A DNA stretch of 64,000 nt from Tubiluchus corallicola (taxonomy: Eukaryota; Priapulida; Priapulimorpha; Priapulimorphida; Tubiluchidae). Below, one piece after another: positions 62,301 through 64,000 of this stretch. Positions within the stretch are counted from its first letter, which is position 1. Each line of letters starts with the position of its first letter. The translations under genes and the position numbers were made by a program. The stretch lies in NCBI GenBank assembly GCA_030141605.1, contig JAQGDQ010000008.1:827501-891500 (forward strand), written 5' to 3'. The notes under the pieces are model-generated. The model did no database searches and was not told the DNA's origin. It saw only the letters and a program-made list of their open reading frames with translations.

Positions 62301-63642
62301 TGTGTCTTCTGATGACATCTTGTGATCTCTCTGACCAAACCAAGAGTTGGAGTTCAACAAAGAAAATAGCAGTAAGCAACAGTCTATTTGTATTGCTGTT
62401 TTTCCAGAAATAGGTTGATAATAAGTACATTGTTGGATGTCATAATCACTGTTTTGAAGATTTAGATTGTCTTACGTAGAAATTACGTGTGCTGTTTGTG
62501 TAACATGCAAAGAATCAGATTTTTTGTCTTTTGTCCTGTCAAAACAGTCACAGCACTGTATCTTTTTTTCAGTGGCATGTATTCCTTAAGTGTCTGTCAG
62601 GTGTTTTAGACGTATTTTATATACATCAGTTTATGCTGATTTCAAGTAGAATGTTATTACAACTGATGTAACATCCCATAAGTTGTGCACAAAGTTTTAT
62701 CTCTATATCTAAATGAAAAAGTCTGTGTTTTCAACTGAATTTAAAAATCTCATTTGTTCCAGGAACAGATTTACCACGAGTTTTTCAGTCAAGGTGACCT
62801 TGAGAAAGCAATGGGTAATAAGCCACTAGACATGATGGATCGTGAGAAAGCATGCATACCTCAACTACAAATCAATTTTCTGCAACACATTGCTATTCCG
62901 CTTTACGGGTACATTTAGTTTATCATAAATTGATTGATGAAATGGGGTTTTTCTTAGACTTTGTTTGCTTACTTGCTGTTTGTATTGGTAAGCTTTTACT
63001 TTCATTGAAATACAAATTTCTTTTCAGCTTGCAGCAGGTTAGTGATGGGAATCTATTATAGTTTTATCGATGAAAAATTTTACATCAATTTTCGCATCTA
63101 TACACTTTTATCGCATGTATTATTACATGAATTATCGCATTGATAACCATAGGAAATCGATACAATCTGAGTACCATCATAGAAACCAAATTTCCTGTTT
63201 TTGTGCCATAGCAATACTGAGAAATAAACATAATGCACACTACTATCTTGCAAAATAACACAGCATTCGCATCAGCAATTGGGTGGTCATATTTTTCCCA
63301 TGCTGTGATTACTGTTTGCACTCCGCAGTTGGTCATTTCATCTGGTTTACATAAATTTTTGCTTTCACAAGTTTCATTGTGTCGAAGTACGTTGATCATT
63401 TCTTAATCAACAAAGTGTATTAAACTGTGAAGTACAAATTTTGCAGAACATGCTACAAATTCCTGAATAGCACAACTGTGCTGAAAACGCACATGGAGAA
63501 AGTAAAAAACCATGCTTTGACAATAACAGCTTTCATAATTTTTGTATGTAATAGTAAATTTATTCAACTCAATAAAGTTTCATATAATGGTTTAAGTGTT
63601 AGTATACAATATACATGTAAAAGGAATAAAGAAGAAATGTAA
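2057..63642 (+). CDS. PDE2A: PDE2A-like cGMP-stimulated cyclic nucleotide phosphodiesterase (whole gene, 27 exons proposed)
   Basis: Family knowledge: PDE2A hydrolyses cAMP and cGMP and is activated when cGMP binds GAF-B; it acts as a dimer at membranes, in cytosol and, for one isoform, at mitochondria. Seen here: 26 exons with GT-AG borders and matching phases give 932 codons in the family order. Residues 1-91 are an N-terminal extension, about 92-228 the N-terminal GAF-like region, about 250-424 GAF-A, 425-459 the inter-GAF helix, 459-611 GAF-B, 612-678 the second linker, 679-933 the HD catalytic domain. Catalytic marks include [30 protein letters not shown] and the purine-binding glutamine in LQINF. 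GAF-B keeps [14 protein letters not shown]. The gene spans more than 61 kb, with introns from 119 bp to 24 kb. The last exon is the least certain part. Paralogs PDE5, 6, 10 and 11 are excluded by the N-terminal GAF-like region and the linker sequence. Confidence 0.93.
2330..4775 (+). other. PDE2A: Intron 1
   Basis: Runs from the donor gtacag to the acceptor atgttacag. It contains a locally GC- and CpG-rich stretch at about 2940-3075, listed separately. A short GA-rich stretch lies near 4548-4568. I see no other gene or element. Confidence 0.75.
2940..3075. promoter_or_regulatory. CpG-dense patch, possible alternative promoter
   Basis: In otherwise AT-rich sequence this patch holds clustered CpG, including two GCGCGG/GCGCGGG-like strings (about 2948 and 2999) and several further CGs. 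It lies about 0.6 kb after the first coding exon. Vertebrate PDE2A uses alternative first exons, so an alternative start is plausible, but I see no core promoter motif or coding exon that would join in frame. Inference only. Confidence 0.25.
4776..4865 (+). CDS. PDE2A: PDE2A exon 2 (residues 92-121)
   Basis: Ninety bases, phase 0 on both sides, bordered by tacag and gtatgt. The translation [20 protein letters not shown], followed by [10 protein letters not shown], lines up with the vertebrate segment that opens the N-terminal GAF-like region (pattern LxSVxDxSxLxxxVKEAxxxxxPxV). This match anchors the gene at its 5' side. Confidence 0.9.
5443..5502. repeat. 60-bp near-perfect palindrome
   Basis: The two arms meet at the centre between 5472 and 5473 (agacatgtct). 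Pairing runs from 5447 to 5498 with a single mismatched pair, and continues outward to 5443 and 5502 after one more mismatch. There is no loop, so it could extrude as a cruciform or be the fused ends of a foldback element. Confidence 0.9.
5555..5646. repeat. 46-bp tandem duplication
   Basis: The segment starting ctagaaattttaaacttc at 5555 is repeated at 5601 with one visible substitution. The near identity points to a recent local duplication about 50 bp from the palindrome. Confidence 0.9.
6428..6830. repeat. Degenerate minisatellite, about 45-bp period
   Basis: Variants of 'cctgcaagccatttctggat' followed by 'gctgcactgccctttacactg' recur about eight times (for example near 6440, 6490, 6579, 6621, 6667, 6711 and 6805). 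The array leaves open frames on both strands with Cys-rich repeats; these are by-products of the array and not genes. Confidence 0.85.
8375..8600. promoter_or_regulatory. CpG-enriched patch with two CTTCCGG motifs
   Basis: Two CTTCCGG strings (about 8397 and 8417) match the core of ETS-family sites, which often sit at housekeeping promoters. The patch is richer in CG dinucleotides than its surroundings and includes several gcgca and gcgaa strings. A 139-codon open frame (8463-8882) starts inside but has no recognised domain. It might be an alternative promoter within intron 2; the evidence is composition and motifs only. Confidence 0.25.
9969..10102. repeat. Short-unit minisatellite (ggtggtcctttgtc)
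   Basis: About nine imperfect copies of a 9-14 bp unit built on 'tggtcctttgtc' and 'ggttgtcctttg' are arranged in tandem, broken by a non-repeat spacer near 10025-10050. Confidence 0.8.
14195..14640. repeat. Degenerate minisatellite (gatcagttgcaggttagtgg unit)
   Basis: About ten imperfect copies of a unit of roughly 40-50 bp, reading 'gtgatcagttgcaggttagt' and then 'ggtgaggatgggtcatt', lie in tandem. Copies vary in length and some have internal deletions, so the array is old. No coding content. Confidence 0.85.
15507..15734. mobile_element. MITE with terminal inverted repeats of about 29 bp
   Basis: The left end, cagggtgttcggaaagtcac, is mirrored by the right end, whose reverse complement begins cagagcgttcggaaactcag. 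The element is 228 bp with no coding capacity. The GTTCGGAAAGTC-type end resembles termini of non-autonomous Tc1/mariner-like DNA transposons in invertebrates; the family assignment is from memory and tentative. Confidence 0.7.
17012..17082. repeat. (GGAT)n microsatellite
   Basis: About 18 perfect tandem copies of the tetranucleotide ggat. Flanks from 16915 to 17130 contain degenerate gaatgaat and aatgaata strings, as expected of a decaying larger array. The minus strand reads as a Ser-Ile-His-Pro repeat, which is not a gene. Confidence 0.98.
22657..23060. repeat. Two diverged tandem copies of an AT-rich unit of about 200 bp, plus a partial third
   Basis: Copy one starts aaaacagtgcatcgaaatga near 22657. 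Copy two starts aaaacagttcatggaaataa near 22871. Both continue through aataataa strings, an atcaaa block and the shared string aaaatcacatgcaa, then taatcaaacaaaa. A third fragment with catgcatcaaaataatca lies near 23075. The array abuts the 3' end of the broken gag and may be its non-coding tail or an insertion target. Confidence 0.75.
23122..24105 (-). pseudogene. Broken gag of a Ty3/gypsy-like LTR retrotransposon
   Basis: Reading right to left, an intact frame from ATG at 24105 to 23437 encodes about 222 residues. It has a Gln-rich coiled N-terminus ([20 protein letters not shown]), then a capsid-like part with [15 protein letters not shown] and a late [19 protein letters not shown] segment. 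Both are typical of gag in invertebrate Ty3/gypsy elements. After a frameshift near 23440 and at least one in-frame stop, two zinc knuckles can still be read: [13 protein letters not shown] (C-x2-C-x3-H-x4-C, about 23222-23261) and [14 protein letters not shown] (C-x2-C-x4-H-x4-C, about 23165-23206). The frame ends at about 23122. No protease, reverse transcriptase or integrase follows, so the copy is truncated and inactive. Confidence 0.85.
24165..24497 (-). mobile_element. LTR (333 bp) of the gypsy-like element, 5' LTR in minus orientation
   Basis: The segment opens with tgttgtg and closes with cacaaca, a perfect 7-bp inverted terminal repeat of the TG...CA type. In minus orientation it carries a TATA-like string (tatatataagg) and, about 140 bp later, an AATAAA, in the order expected for U3-R-U5. 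Immediately inside lies ttttggcgcagtcgacagg, the position and form of a tRNA primer-binding site, then the gag start 60 bp on. No second LTR is visible at the other end of the remnant. Confidence 0.8.
24534..24648. repeat. Long foldback hairpin next to the LTR
   Basis: The left arm includes atgtaagcagagt and gcaaactctctac; the right arm includes gtagagagtttgtg and actctgcttacat, around a 5-base loop (tcatt, 24593-24597). Pairing extends outward through aaagtgtcaaatgtaagc and gcttacattgatacttt. An A-rich stretch opposite a T-rich one is the main imperfect zone. It could be a foldback transposon or a pre-miRNA-like hairpin. Confidence 0.85.
26878..26949 (+). CDS. Possible 72-base cassette exon inside intron 2
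   Basis: An acceptor with a strong pyrimidine run (gtgttttttccctgcag) is followed by 24 open codons, [20 protein letters not shown] then CFYK, and a donor, aag/gtacat. It is phase 0 on both sides, matching the phase of intron 2, so inclusion would add 24 residues between exon 2 and exon 3 without a shift. Vertebrate PDE2A has no such insert as I recall. It could be chance. Confidence 0.3.
27030..27152 (-). mobile_element. tRNA-derived SINE-like element (tRNA-like head 27079-27152)
   Basis: On the minus strand, gctgtggtggtctagtggtt begins a tRNA-like 5' half with an A-box-like TGGTCTAGTGG. About 45 bases on, a B-box-like GTTTCGGGCTCGTTTCC follows. The 3' acceptor stem does not pair with the 5' end, and a non-tRNA tail continues, so it is a tRNA-derived SINE or a decayed tRNA and not a working tRNA gene. 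Confidence 0.6.
27700..28035. repeat. Degenerate repeat region (acaacaatgac / gagaacaagcaa strings)
   Basis: Imperfect units of about 30-40 bp containing 'acaacaatgatgactatgac', 'agagaacaatcaataatgg' and 'gaacaagcaacaagcatgac' recur along the segment. It is an old minisatellite with no fixed period that I can define by eye. Confidence 0.6.
28160..28208. repeat. Short tandem duplication
   Basis: The segment agtcaagccacctcctatcag is followed by a second copy with one change (agtcaagctacctcctatca), spaced about 24 bp. Confidence 0.85.
28819..28913 (+). CDS. PDE2A: PDE2A exon 3 (residues 122-153)
   Basis: Acceptor ttttttcag, donor gtgagt, phase 0 in and 2 out. Translation [20 protein letters not shown] and then [12 protein letters not shown]. 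It aligns with the vertebrate strand that begins ETVYTYL and ends HELPQEGKVR. The last ~35 bases of this exon and its donor are the apparent parent of the minisatellite that follows. Confidence 0.9.
28879..29310. repeat. Minisatellite derived from the exon 3 / donor junction, about seven copies
   Basis: The unit is about 62 bp: 'gaatagcatgagattcttga', 'acatgggattgtaag', then 'tcactgagtttgtacact'. The gaac anchors sit at 28897, 28959, 29021, 29076, 29138, 29205 and 29279. The first copy is the end of exon 3 with its donor. Later copies keep the exon-like string but have changed the GT: cagataag, aagatgag, aaagcaag, aagacgat and so on. The array therefore duplicates a real splice junction while the copies appear disabled as donors. 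Confidence 0.9.
29576..29685 (+). CDS. PDE2A: PDE2A exon 4 (residues 153-190)
   Basis: Acceptor ttttttacag, donor gtgagt, phase 2 in and 1 out. Translation [20 protein letters not shown], then [16 protein letters not shown]. It corresponds to the middle of the N-terminal GAF-like region. This is the least conserved part of the protein, as also among known family members. Confidence 0.85.
30302..31915 (+). mobile_element. Decayed non-LTR retrotransposon (Jockey/CR1/L2-like group)
   Basis: Pieces of both ORFs appear in the right order on the + strand but in several frames. At 30320-30430 is a PHD-like Cys motif ([18 protein letters not shown]...CWFH) typical of ORF1 in this group. At about 30941-31050 is the reverse transcriptase piece [13 protein letters not shown]...AVPLALLF. 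At 31072 on is KFVYDTKL, a damaged form of the (F/Y)ADDTKL active-site block, then [20 protein letters not shown]. At about 31290 follows [16 protein letters not shown], at 31451 [20 protein letters not shown], and at about 31600 the 3' domain [12 protein letters not shown]...[11 protein letters not shown]. Stops, frameshifts and internal deletions show it is dead. Confidence 0.85.
38324..38525. repeat. Degenerate (ccttg/ttttg)n low-complexity region
   Basis: Runs of ttgcctt, ttgtctt and ttgttttg at roughly 5-bp spacing fill the segment. Long open frames on both strands are by-products (Lys/Gln-rich on the minus strand, Cys/Leu/Phe-rich on the plus strand). Confidence 0.8.
39530..39585 (+). 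CDS. PDE2A: PDE2A exon 5 (residues 190-208)
   Basis: Acceptor ttgtttcag, donor gtaagt, phase 1 in and 0 out. Translation [19 protein letters not shown], matching the vertebrate strand pair of pattern VLVxPLxDKExGxVAAVILV at the end of the N-terminal GAF-like region. Confidence 0.88.
39586..43300 (+). other. PDE2A: Intron 5
   Basis: AT-rich, with an AT palindromic stretch near 40905-40960. No gene or element recognised. Confidence 0.7.
43301..43360 (+). CDS. PDE2A: PDE2A exon 6 (residues 209-228)
   Basis: Sixty bases, phase 0 both sides, acceptor ctttcag and donor gtaagt. Translation [20 protein letters not shown], matching the vertebrate helix that begins HCGQLSDNE. Confidence 0.85.
43361..44903 (+). 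other. PDE2A: Intron 6 with telomere-like repeat and hairpin
   Basis: Holds a 12-bp inverted repeat (43574-43585 with 43596-43607, arms caaaaacaatgc and gcattgtttttg) and the TTAGGC/TTAGGG tract listed below. Nothing else recognised. Confidence 0.75.
43673..43748. repeat. Interstitial telomere-like repeat (TTAGGC then TTAGGG)
   Basis: Four tandem ttaggc-type units grade into ttagga, then several ttaggg units, with a few substitutions (gggtttggggtaggg). TTAGGG is the usual animal telomere unit. The ordered change of unit type along one short tract is notable. Confidence 0.9.
44904..45009 (+). CDS. PDE2A: PDE2A exon 7 (residues 229-264)
   Basis: Acceptor ttttactag, donor gtatgt, phase 0 in and 1 out. 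Translation [20 protein letters not shown], then [15 protein letters not shown]. It links the N-terminal region to GAF-A. The end matches vertebrate DRKILQLCGELYDLD across the next junction. The family's long Pro/Gln linker here is shorter in this protein. Confidence 0.88.
45568..45620 (+). CDS. PDE2A: PDE2A exon 8 (residues 264-281)
   Basis: Acceptor ttatctag, donor gtaagt, phase 1 in and 0 out. Translation [18 protein letters not shown], matching vertebrate GELYDLDxxSLQLKVLxY: the first helix of GAF-A. Confidence 0.92.
46644..46760 (+). CDS. PDE2A: PDE2A exon 9: GAF-A, first half (residues 282-320)
   Basis: Acceptor acttttcag, donor gtaagt, phase 0 both sides. Translation [20 protein letters not shown], then [19 protein letters not shown]. 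It matches the vertebrate [20 protein letters not shown] segment closely; the GDKV loop is conserved. Confidence 0.95.
48448..48516 (+). CDS. PDE2A: PDE2A exon 10: GAF-A (residues 321-343)
   Basis: Acceptor ttttcag, donor gtagtt, phase 0 both sides. Translation [20 protein letters not shown], then ISQ. It matches vertebrate [20 protein letters not shown] in position and in the DKKxIxLxD core. Confidence 0.9.
49469..49599 (+). CDS. PDE2A: PDE2A exon 11: GAF-A (residues 344-387)
   Basis: Acceptor catttgcag, donor gtaatt, phase 0 in and 2 out. Translation [20 protein letters not shown], then [20 protein letters not shown] and [10 protein letters not shown] and VIALAC-VNK match GAF-A. The following NK...F...DE signature is degenerate: after NKIGASRFTED comes NI where the motif has DE. 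Confidence 0.95.
50291..50402 (+). CDS. PDE2A: PDE2A exon 12: end of GAF-A (residues 387-424)
   Basis: Acceptor tctttacag, donor gtagct, phase 2 in and 0 out. Translation [20 protein letters not shown], then [18 protein letters not shown]. Matches vertebrate [22 protein letters not shown]. This helix leads into the dimer-forming linker. Confidence 0.95.
50624..50663 (+). CDS. PDE2A: PDE2A exon 13, spliced form (residues 425-438)
   Basis: Acceptor gcaatttcag, donor gtgagt at 50664, phase 0 in and 1 out. Translation [13 protein letters not shown], the vertebrate [13 protein letters not shown] helix between the GAF domains. Joining to 53872 restores the family sequence. The same frame also runs open past the donor for 822 codons (next entry). 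Confidence 0.93.
50624..53131 (+). CDS. Unspliced exon 13: alternative composite terminal exon encoding a long disordered tail
   Basis: Reading through the exon 13 donor keeps frame for 822 codons to TAG at 53129-53131, impossible to expect by chance in AT-rich intron. With exons 1-12 the product would be about 1259 residues: N-terminal region, complete GAF-A, then a tail. The tail has a Ser-rich start ([21 protein letters not shown]), a perfect 22-residue tandem duplication, seven and a half 20-residue acidic repeats, an acidic patch ([14 protein letters not shown]), a Pro-rich segment ([15 protein letters not shown]), basic patches ([20 protein letters not shown]), a 37-residue duplication ([11 protein letters not shown]...[11 protein letters not shown]) and a Ser/Arg-rich end. 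No known domain, signal peptide or membrane segment. AATAAA lies at 53275 and 53617. Alternatives: internal insert spliced on from a donor inside (for example cag/gtacct at 52868, phase 0), or a nested gene. I do not recognise the tail. Confidence 0.7.
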   Translation, partial: TLLHVAKNLFTHLGEYSLSAPCEESLSFPVFHSGHIGLRLQHSLHHDSSSGLDSLTRRLSIIRKNTPLIHSTTEDLSTIEESAESARSSVEFDGKSFICDCEVEQEIKDVRPKSKSLEERKLPLVEQEIKDVRPKSKSLEERKLPLVSGPESLHLFSKPHEPTMKDSKEKQPVLPIQTLSEPETNDSEIKQPLLNFPKPSELEMKESEKKEPLLSLPETSDLETKDLGKKEPLFSFTKPSKPEMKDSETKEQLLFFPEPSKSEVKESETKEPLFPISKPSESETENSESKNPLFPVQEASEPEIKDSETRMKNFFDLDDDQSSGEDDWCLSEPSMEMIPVLPPVKKTGGETKRTATARSPVISSYSYTPRIENFAPPPARPPVEFDIEDTIVPEVLNKPVRKRFRILPHIDTNPDLPPKLLHEDDADADLAIQQRVFINSQITKQNKVATRVTGSPEAGTSKPHAIIGRIEPYHPLPSPKRKARAETVAKSPSDNNAPSKPKSAKHLIEKDSAGSYGVDNASVNRIFDHVRWKGEMSTLTGRISAAERIKDDLEKSLKASSDSDSENTPTEKEPMTVVCKNEAAELAAGTASSCRDAPIISSLTSDNLPHSDSFLQFCNDTFSDDSFETAVSQITADHSLENDAIESSVVNKIVVNVAEDEAVATTAATQITADHSLENDVTETSVVNKIVVNVAEGEAAVSGSFETFFPPDEKHTKSLDAAESSRMLCVNQGIKLSHASIEELIVTQVPTRQRILSRGLLKSTEFSTEFLERLSRIRSSTETSMKRSSSGFVIPPLKCWPLHVVYPGIMFRSIENKCQQFQCIPECFPVNGIFL
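50930..51061 (+). repeat. Perfect 66-bp tandem duplication in the tail frame
   Basis: Units 50930-50995 and 50996-51061 are identical at every base I compared and encode [20 protein letters not shown] plus PL twice. The length is a multiple of three, so the frame is kept. Identity implies a very recent duplication or active homogenisation. Confidence 0.97.
51101..51553 (+). repeat. 60-bp (20-residue) coding repeats, seven full and one partial
   Basis: Consensus about S-x-P-E-x-K-D-S-E-x-K-E-P-L-L-x-F-x-K-P, starting at 51101 ([15 protein letters not shown]) and recurring exactly every 60 bases to [11 protein letters not shown]. Substitutions largely preserve charge and the PL(L/F) core, consistent with selection on the protein. 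Confidence 0.95.
52520..52729 (+). repeat. 111-bp coding duplication
   Basis: [20 protein letters not shown] with [10 protein letters not shown] starts at 52520. [20 protein letters not shown] with [10 protein letters not shown] starts at 52631. The period is 37 codons, in frame, with few substitutions. Confidence 0.95.
53275..53280 (+). terminator. Candidate poly(A) signal AATAAA of the tail transcript
   Basis: AATAAA 144 bases after the tail's stop codon. A second AATAAA lies at 53617-53622. T-rich sequence follows both. Position suits an intronic polyadenylation event, but AATAAA is common in such AT-rich DNA. Confidence 0.35.
53872..53935 (+). CDS. PDE2A: PDE2A exon 14 (residues 438-459)
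   Basis: Acceptor tttttttag, donor gtagac, phase 1 in and 2 out. Translation [20 protein letters not shown], then E. Matches vertebrate [21 protein letters not shown]. A second AG two bases on (tagag/gat) would allow a phase 0 join, relevant to an alternative splice from inside the tail frame. Confidence 0.95.
54125..54564. repeat. Minisatellite derived from the exon 15 acceptor, about eight to ten copies
   Basis: Unit of about 36-44 bp: 'catgcaattcttacaggtgt' and then 'acttaacatgtaaagaa'. CAG or CAA anchors end near 54140, 54248, 54282, 54348, 54391, 54428, 54465 and 54491; the true acceptor (caattcttgcag/gtg) ends at 54564 and shares the unit. Each unit repeats a usable acceptor (ttcttacag) directly followed by a donor-like gtgta, notably cag/gtgtaag at 54349. 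Confidence 0.88.
54565..54742 (+). CDS. PDE2A: PDE2A exon 15: GAF-B start with lineage-specific insert (residues 459-518)
   Basis: Phase 2 in and 0 out; donor gtaatg. [20 protein letters not shown] matches the vertebrate GAF-B opening (two extra residues, RD). Then, where vertebrates have about 10 residues before the RIPADQG strand, this exon adds a charged stretch ([20 protein letters not shown] and RQEMENE), about 30 residues longer. The Ser and the Phe-Asp that line the cGMP pocket in the family are present. Confidence 0.93.
54807..55885. mobile_element. Probable larger pogo/Tigger-like element
   Basis: The left end (agtgagtgctcacctaacgt, followed by gacatttcgttttaacga) has the 'cttaacg' style of the element at 56341. 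Internal sequence near 55340 (gtggtttcaaggcaagtgga, then taataaacg) is similar to 56560-56620. The proposed right end (cagcacttacggta) is only a weak inverted match, so the right border is uncertain. Confidence 0.4.
56341..56778. mobile_element. Non-autonomous pogo/Tigger-like DNA element, 438 bp, flanked by TA
   Basis: Left end ctgtaaattctaggactccc, continuing catttaacgacctttcattt. The right end, read inverted, is cagtaagtcctcgcttaacg and then acgctaatgcgttcc. Both ends are directly bordered by TA, the expected target duplication. No coding capacity remains. 'CAGT...CTCGCTTAACGAC' ends are typical of pogo/Tigger-type elements (family knowledge). Confidence 0.7.
56894..57024 (+). CDS. PDE2A: PDE2A exon 16: GAF-B core (residues 519-562)
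   Basis: Acceptor acattcag, donor gtactt, phase 0 in and 2 out. Translation [20 protein letters not shown], then [20 protein letters not shown] and FKT. Nearly identical to vertebrate GAF-B here; the Tyr, Asp and Thr of [17 protein letters not shown] correspond to family cGMP contacts. Confidence 0.97.
57605..57639 (+). CDS. PDE2A: PDE2A exon 17: GAF-B (residues 562-574)
   Basis: Only 35 bases; acceptor tttgttttag, donor gtatga, phase 2 in and 1 out. Translation [12 protein letters not shown], matching vertebrate [12 protein letters not shown]. Confidence 0.95.
57640..58797 (+). other. PDE2A: Intron 17
   Basis: AT-rich; a short repeated motif (aagtacttttaagtacttgtaa and tcgagtactttcaagtgctt) lies at about 57900-58025. 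No gene recognised, although a 119-codon frame exists at 58098-58457 without motif. Confidence 0.7.
58798..58910 (+). CDS. PDE2A: PDE2A exon 18: end of GAF-B (residues 574-611)
   Basis: Acceptor ttgttttag, donor gtatgg, phase 1 in and 0 out. Translation [20 protein letters not shown], then [18 protein letters not shown]. Carries the full NKxnFxxxDE signature, which is required for cyclic-nucleotide binding in GAF domains of this family. Confidence 0.97.
58911..59565 (+). other. PDE2A: Intron 18 with a tRNA-like remnant
   Basis: AT-rich; holds the tRNA-like element at 59363-59430. Nothing else recognised. Confidence 0.7.
59363..59430 (+). mobile_element. tRNA-like remnant or SINE head
   Basis: gacgtcgtagtgtagtggtt begins an A-box-like stretch (TAGTGTAGTGG). 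A pairing anticodon-like arm follows (acagactgaaagtcat, near 59389), then a B-box-like AGTTTAGGATTCATACC. The ends do not form an acceptor stem. It is a decayed tRNA or tRNA-derived SINE of a different source from the one at 27079-27152. Confidence 0.55.
59566..59643 (+). CDS. PDE2A: PDE2A exon 19: linker helix 2 (residues 612-637)
   Basis: Acceptor gatttttcag, donor gttggt (weak), phase 0 both sides. Translation [20 protein letters not shown], then MMYHMK. Matches vertebrate [20 protein letters not shown], the long helix joining GAF-B to the catalytic domain. Confidence 0.96.
60064..60186 (+). CDS. PDE2A: PDE2A exon 20: start of catalytic region (residues 638-678)
   Basis: Acceptor gtgactacag, donor gtaagg, phase 0 both sides. 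Translation [20 protein letters not shown], then [20 protein letters not shown] and S. Diverged, but PRSLxxEDS and overall length match the vertebrate segment before AxLSML. Confidence 0.93.
60525..60718 (+). CDS. PDE2A: PDE2A exon 21: catalytic domain, HNWxH motif (residues 679-743)
   Basis: Acceptor acattttcag, donor gtaagt, phase 0 in and 2 out. Includes [20 protein letters not shown], then [20 protein letters not shown] and [10 protein letters not shown]. The His in YHNWFH is the proton donor position of the PDE family; the first metal-binding His follows in AVTH. Confidence 0.98.
60909..60987 (+). CDS. PDE2A: PDE2A exon 22: HD metal-binding motif (residues 743-769)
   Basis: Acceptor ttttttag, donor gtaaag, phase 2 in and 0 out. 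Translation [20 protein letters not shown], then [18 protein letters not shown] is the invariant metal-binding block of class I phosphodiesterases. Confidence 0.98.
61431..61562 (+). CDS. PDE2A: PDE2A exon 23: catalytic domain (residues 770-813)
   Basis: Acceptor catgtttcag, donor gtaaga, phase 0 both sides. Translation [20 protein letters not shown], then [20 protein letters not shown] and LSSK. Nearly the same as vertebrate [20 protein letters not shown]. Confidence 0.98.
61978..62077 (+). CDS. PDE2A: PDE2A exon 24: catalytic domain (residues 814-847)
   Basis: Acceptor ctgtatag, donor gtaaac, phase 0 in and 1 out. Translation [20 protein letters not shown], then [24 protein letters not shown](A/S)HH is a strong family block. 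Confidence 0.97.
62259..62371 (+). CDS. PDE2A: PDE2A exon 25: catalytic domain, second metal Asp (residues 847-884)
   Basis: Acceptor tttttatag, donor gtaagc, phase 1 in and 0 out. Translation [20 protein letters not shown], then [18 protein letters not shown]. The Asp in SCDLSDQTK completes the metal site. Confidence 0.98.
62763..62908 (+). CDS. PDE2A: PDE2A exon 26: substrate pocket (residues 885-933)
   Basis: Acceptor tttgttccag, donor gtacat, phase 0 in and 2 out. Includes [20 protein letters not shown], then [20 protein letters not shown] and QHIAIPLY. The Gln and Phe of LQINF are the purine-clamp positions. If the donor is not used the frame ends two codons on (GYI then stop). Confidence 0.96.
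63447..63642 (+). CDS. PDE2A: Proposed last exon 27 of PDE2A (residues 933-997)
   Basis: The acceptor caaattttgcag joins exon 26 in frame (gg+a), giving [20 protein letters not shown], then [10 protein letters not shown] and a stop at 63640-63642. [12 protein letters not shown] can be aligned with vertebrate HWTKVSHKFTI, but the helix before it would be about seven residues shorter and poorly conserved. A rival 10-base microexon at 63028-63037 gives YGLQQ, matching vertebrate YKLLQ, but no in-frame continuation was found. The same strand also reads as a C2H2 finger if 63442-63446 is included. Confidence 0.4.
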
Positions 63643-63825
63643 ATTTGCAGCCAATTTTTATTTTATTCAAATTTGTTGTATGCAAAAAAATGTGAAACAA
63701 ATTGTATGCACGTGGAAAATTTATTCACTGATGTATAACTGTATGTGTTACATGCAAGTTTGTACATATATATCTTGTAAATGTATGCCTAAACATCTGT
63801 AAACTTTCCTAAGCTATGTAGTTGA

Positions 63826-63831
63826 AATAAA
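63826..63831 (+). terminator. PDE2A: Candidate poly(A) signal AATAAA of the PDE2A-like gene
   Basis: AATAAA 184 bases after the proposed last stop, with T-rich sequence after it. Another lies at 63571-63576, inside the proposed exon. Supports a transcript end near 63850 only if exon 27 is right. Confidence 0.35.
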
Positions 63832-64000
63832 CTTACTAAAAGGTATTAAAGTTTATTAAATCATTTTTTATCTGAAATTGTGGCATCGAAATTGATTAGC
63901 ATCAGTCATCAGAAAAGACATTTTCTTGCTAATAATGACTGCGTTGCTGTTGATGTAAGTTGTAATACTTTCAGAAAACAAGAAAGTGAAAATAGTAGCC
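63832..64000. other. Downstream sequence to window end
   Basis: AT-rich. An acceptor-like atcag at 63905-63912, 42 open bases and a gtaagt donor at about 63955 resemble a small exon, without a known match. Nothing else recognised. Confidence 0.4.

Overview
This window is animal nuclear DNA: AT-rich, intron-heavy, and scattered with decayed transposable elements. It is dominated by one gene on the + strand. I read it as an ortholog of PDE2A, the cGMP-stimulated 3',5'-cyclic nucleotide phosphodiesterase. I assembled 26 exons whose splice phases all agree (2057 to 62908), plus a probable last exon at 63447-63642. The full product would be about 997 residues, in the vertebrate order: short hydrophobic N-terminus, N-terminal GAF-like region, GAF-A, linker, GAF-B, HD-type catalytic domain. 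Similarity to vertebrate PDE2A was judged from memory and not by alignment. The lineage cannot be fixed; divergence and repeat content suggest an invertebrate, possibly early-branching, animal.

Layout. 1-2056 is upstream sequence. Exon 1 (2057-2329) encodes an N-terminus resembling the vertebrate PDE2A2-type start. Intron 2 (4866-28818, about 24 kb) holds minisatellites, a 60-bp palindrome, a MITE, a GGAT microsatellite, a minus-strand Ty3/gypsy-like LTR plus broken gag, a long foldback hairpin and a tRNA-like SINE head. Exons 3-4 (28819-29685) follow. Intron 4 (29686-39529) carries a decayed non-LTR retrotransposon. Exons 5-13 (39530-50663) complete the N-terminal region and GAF-A. Exons 14-18 give GAF-B, exons 19-26 the catalytic core.

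The most unusual feature is after exon 13. Its reading frame runs through the splice donor and stays open for 822 more codons, to a stop at 53129-53131 followed by AATAAA motifs. This stretch encodes an acidic, repeat-rich, probably disordered tail. It looks like an alternative composite terminal exon giving a protein of about 1259 residues with GAF-A but no GAF-B or catalytic domain, or else a very large alternative inter-GAF insert.

A second unusual theme is two minisatellites built from the gene's own exon edges: about seven 62-bp copies of the exon 3/donor region (28879-29310), and eight to ten copies of the acceptor of exon 15 (54125-54564). The rest is intron, with small repeats and two related pogo/Tigger-like elements in intron 15. 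No rRNA, CRISPR or bacterial-type features were seen.
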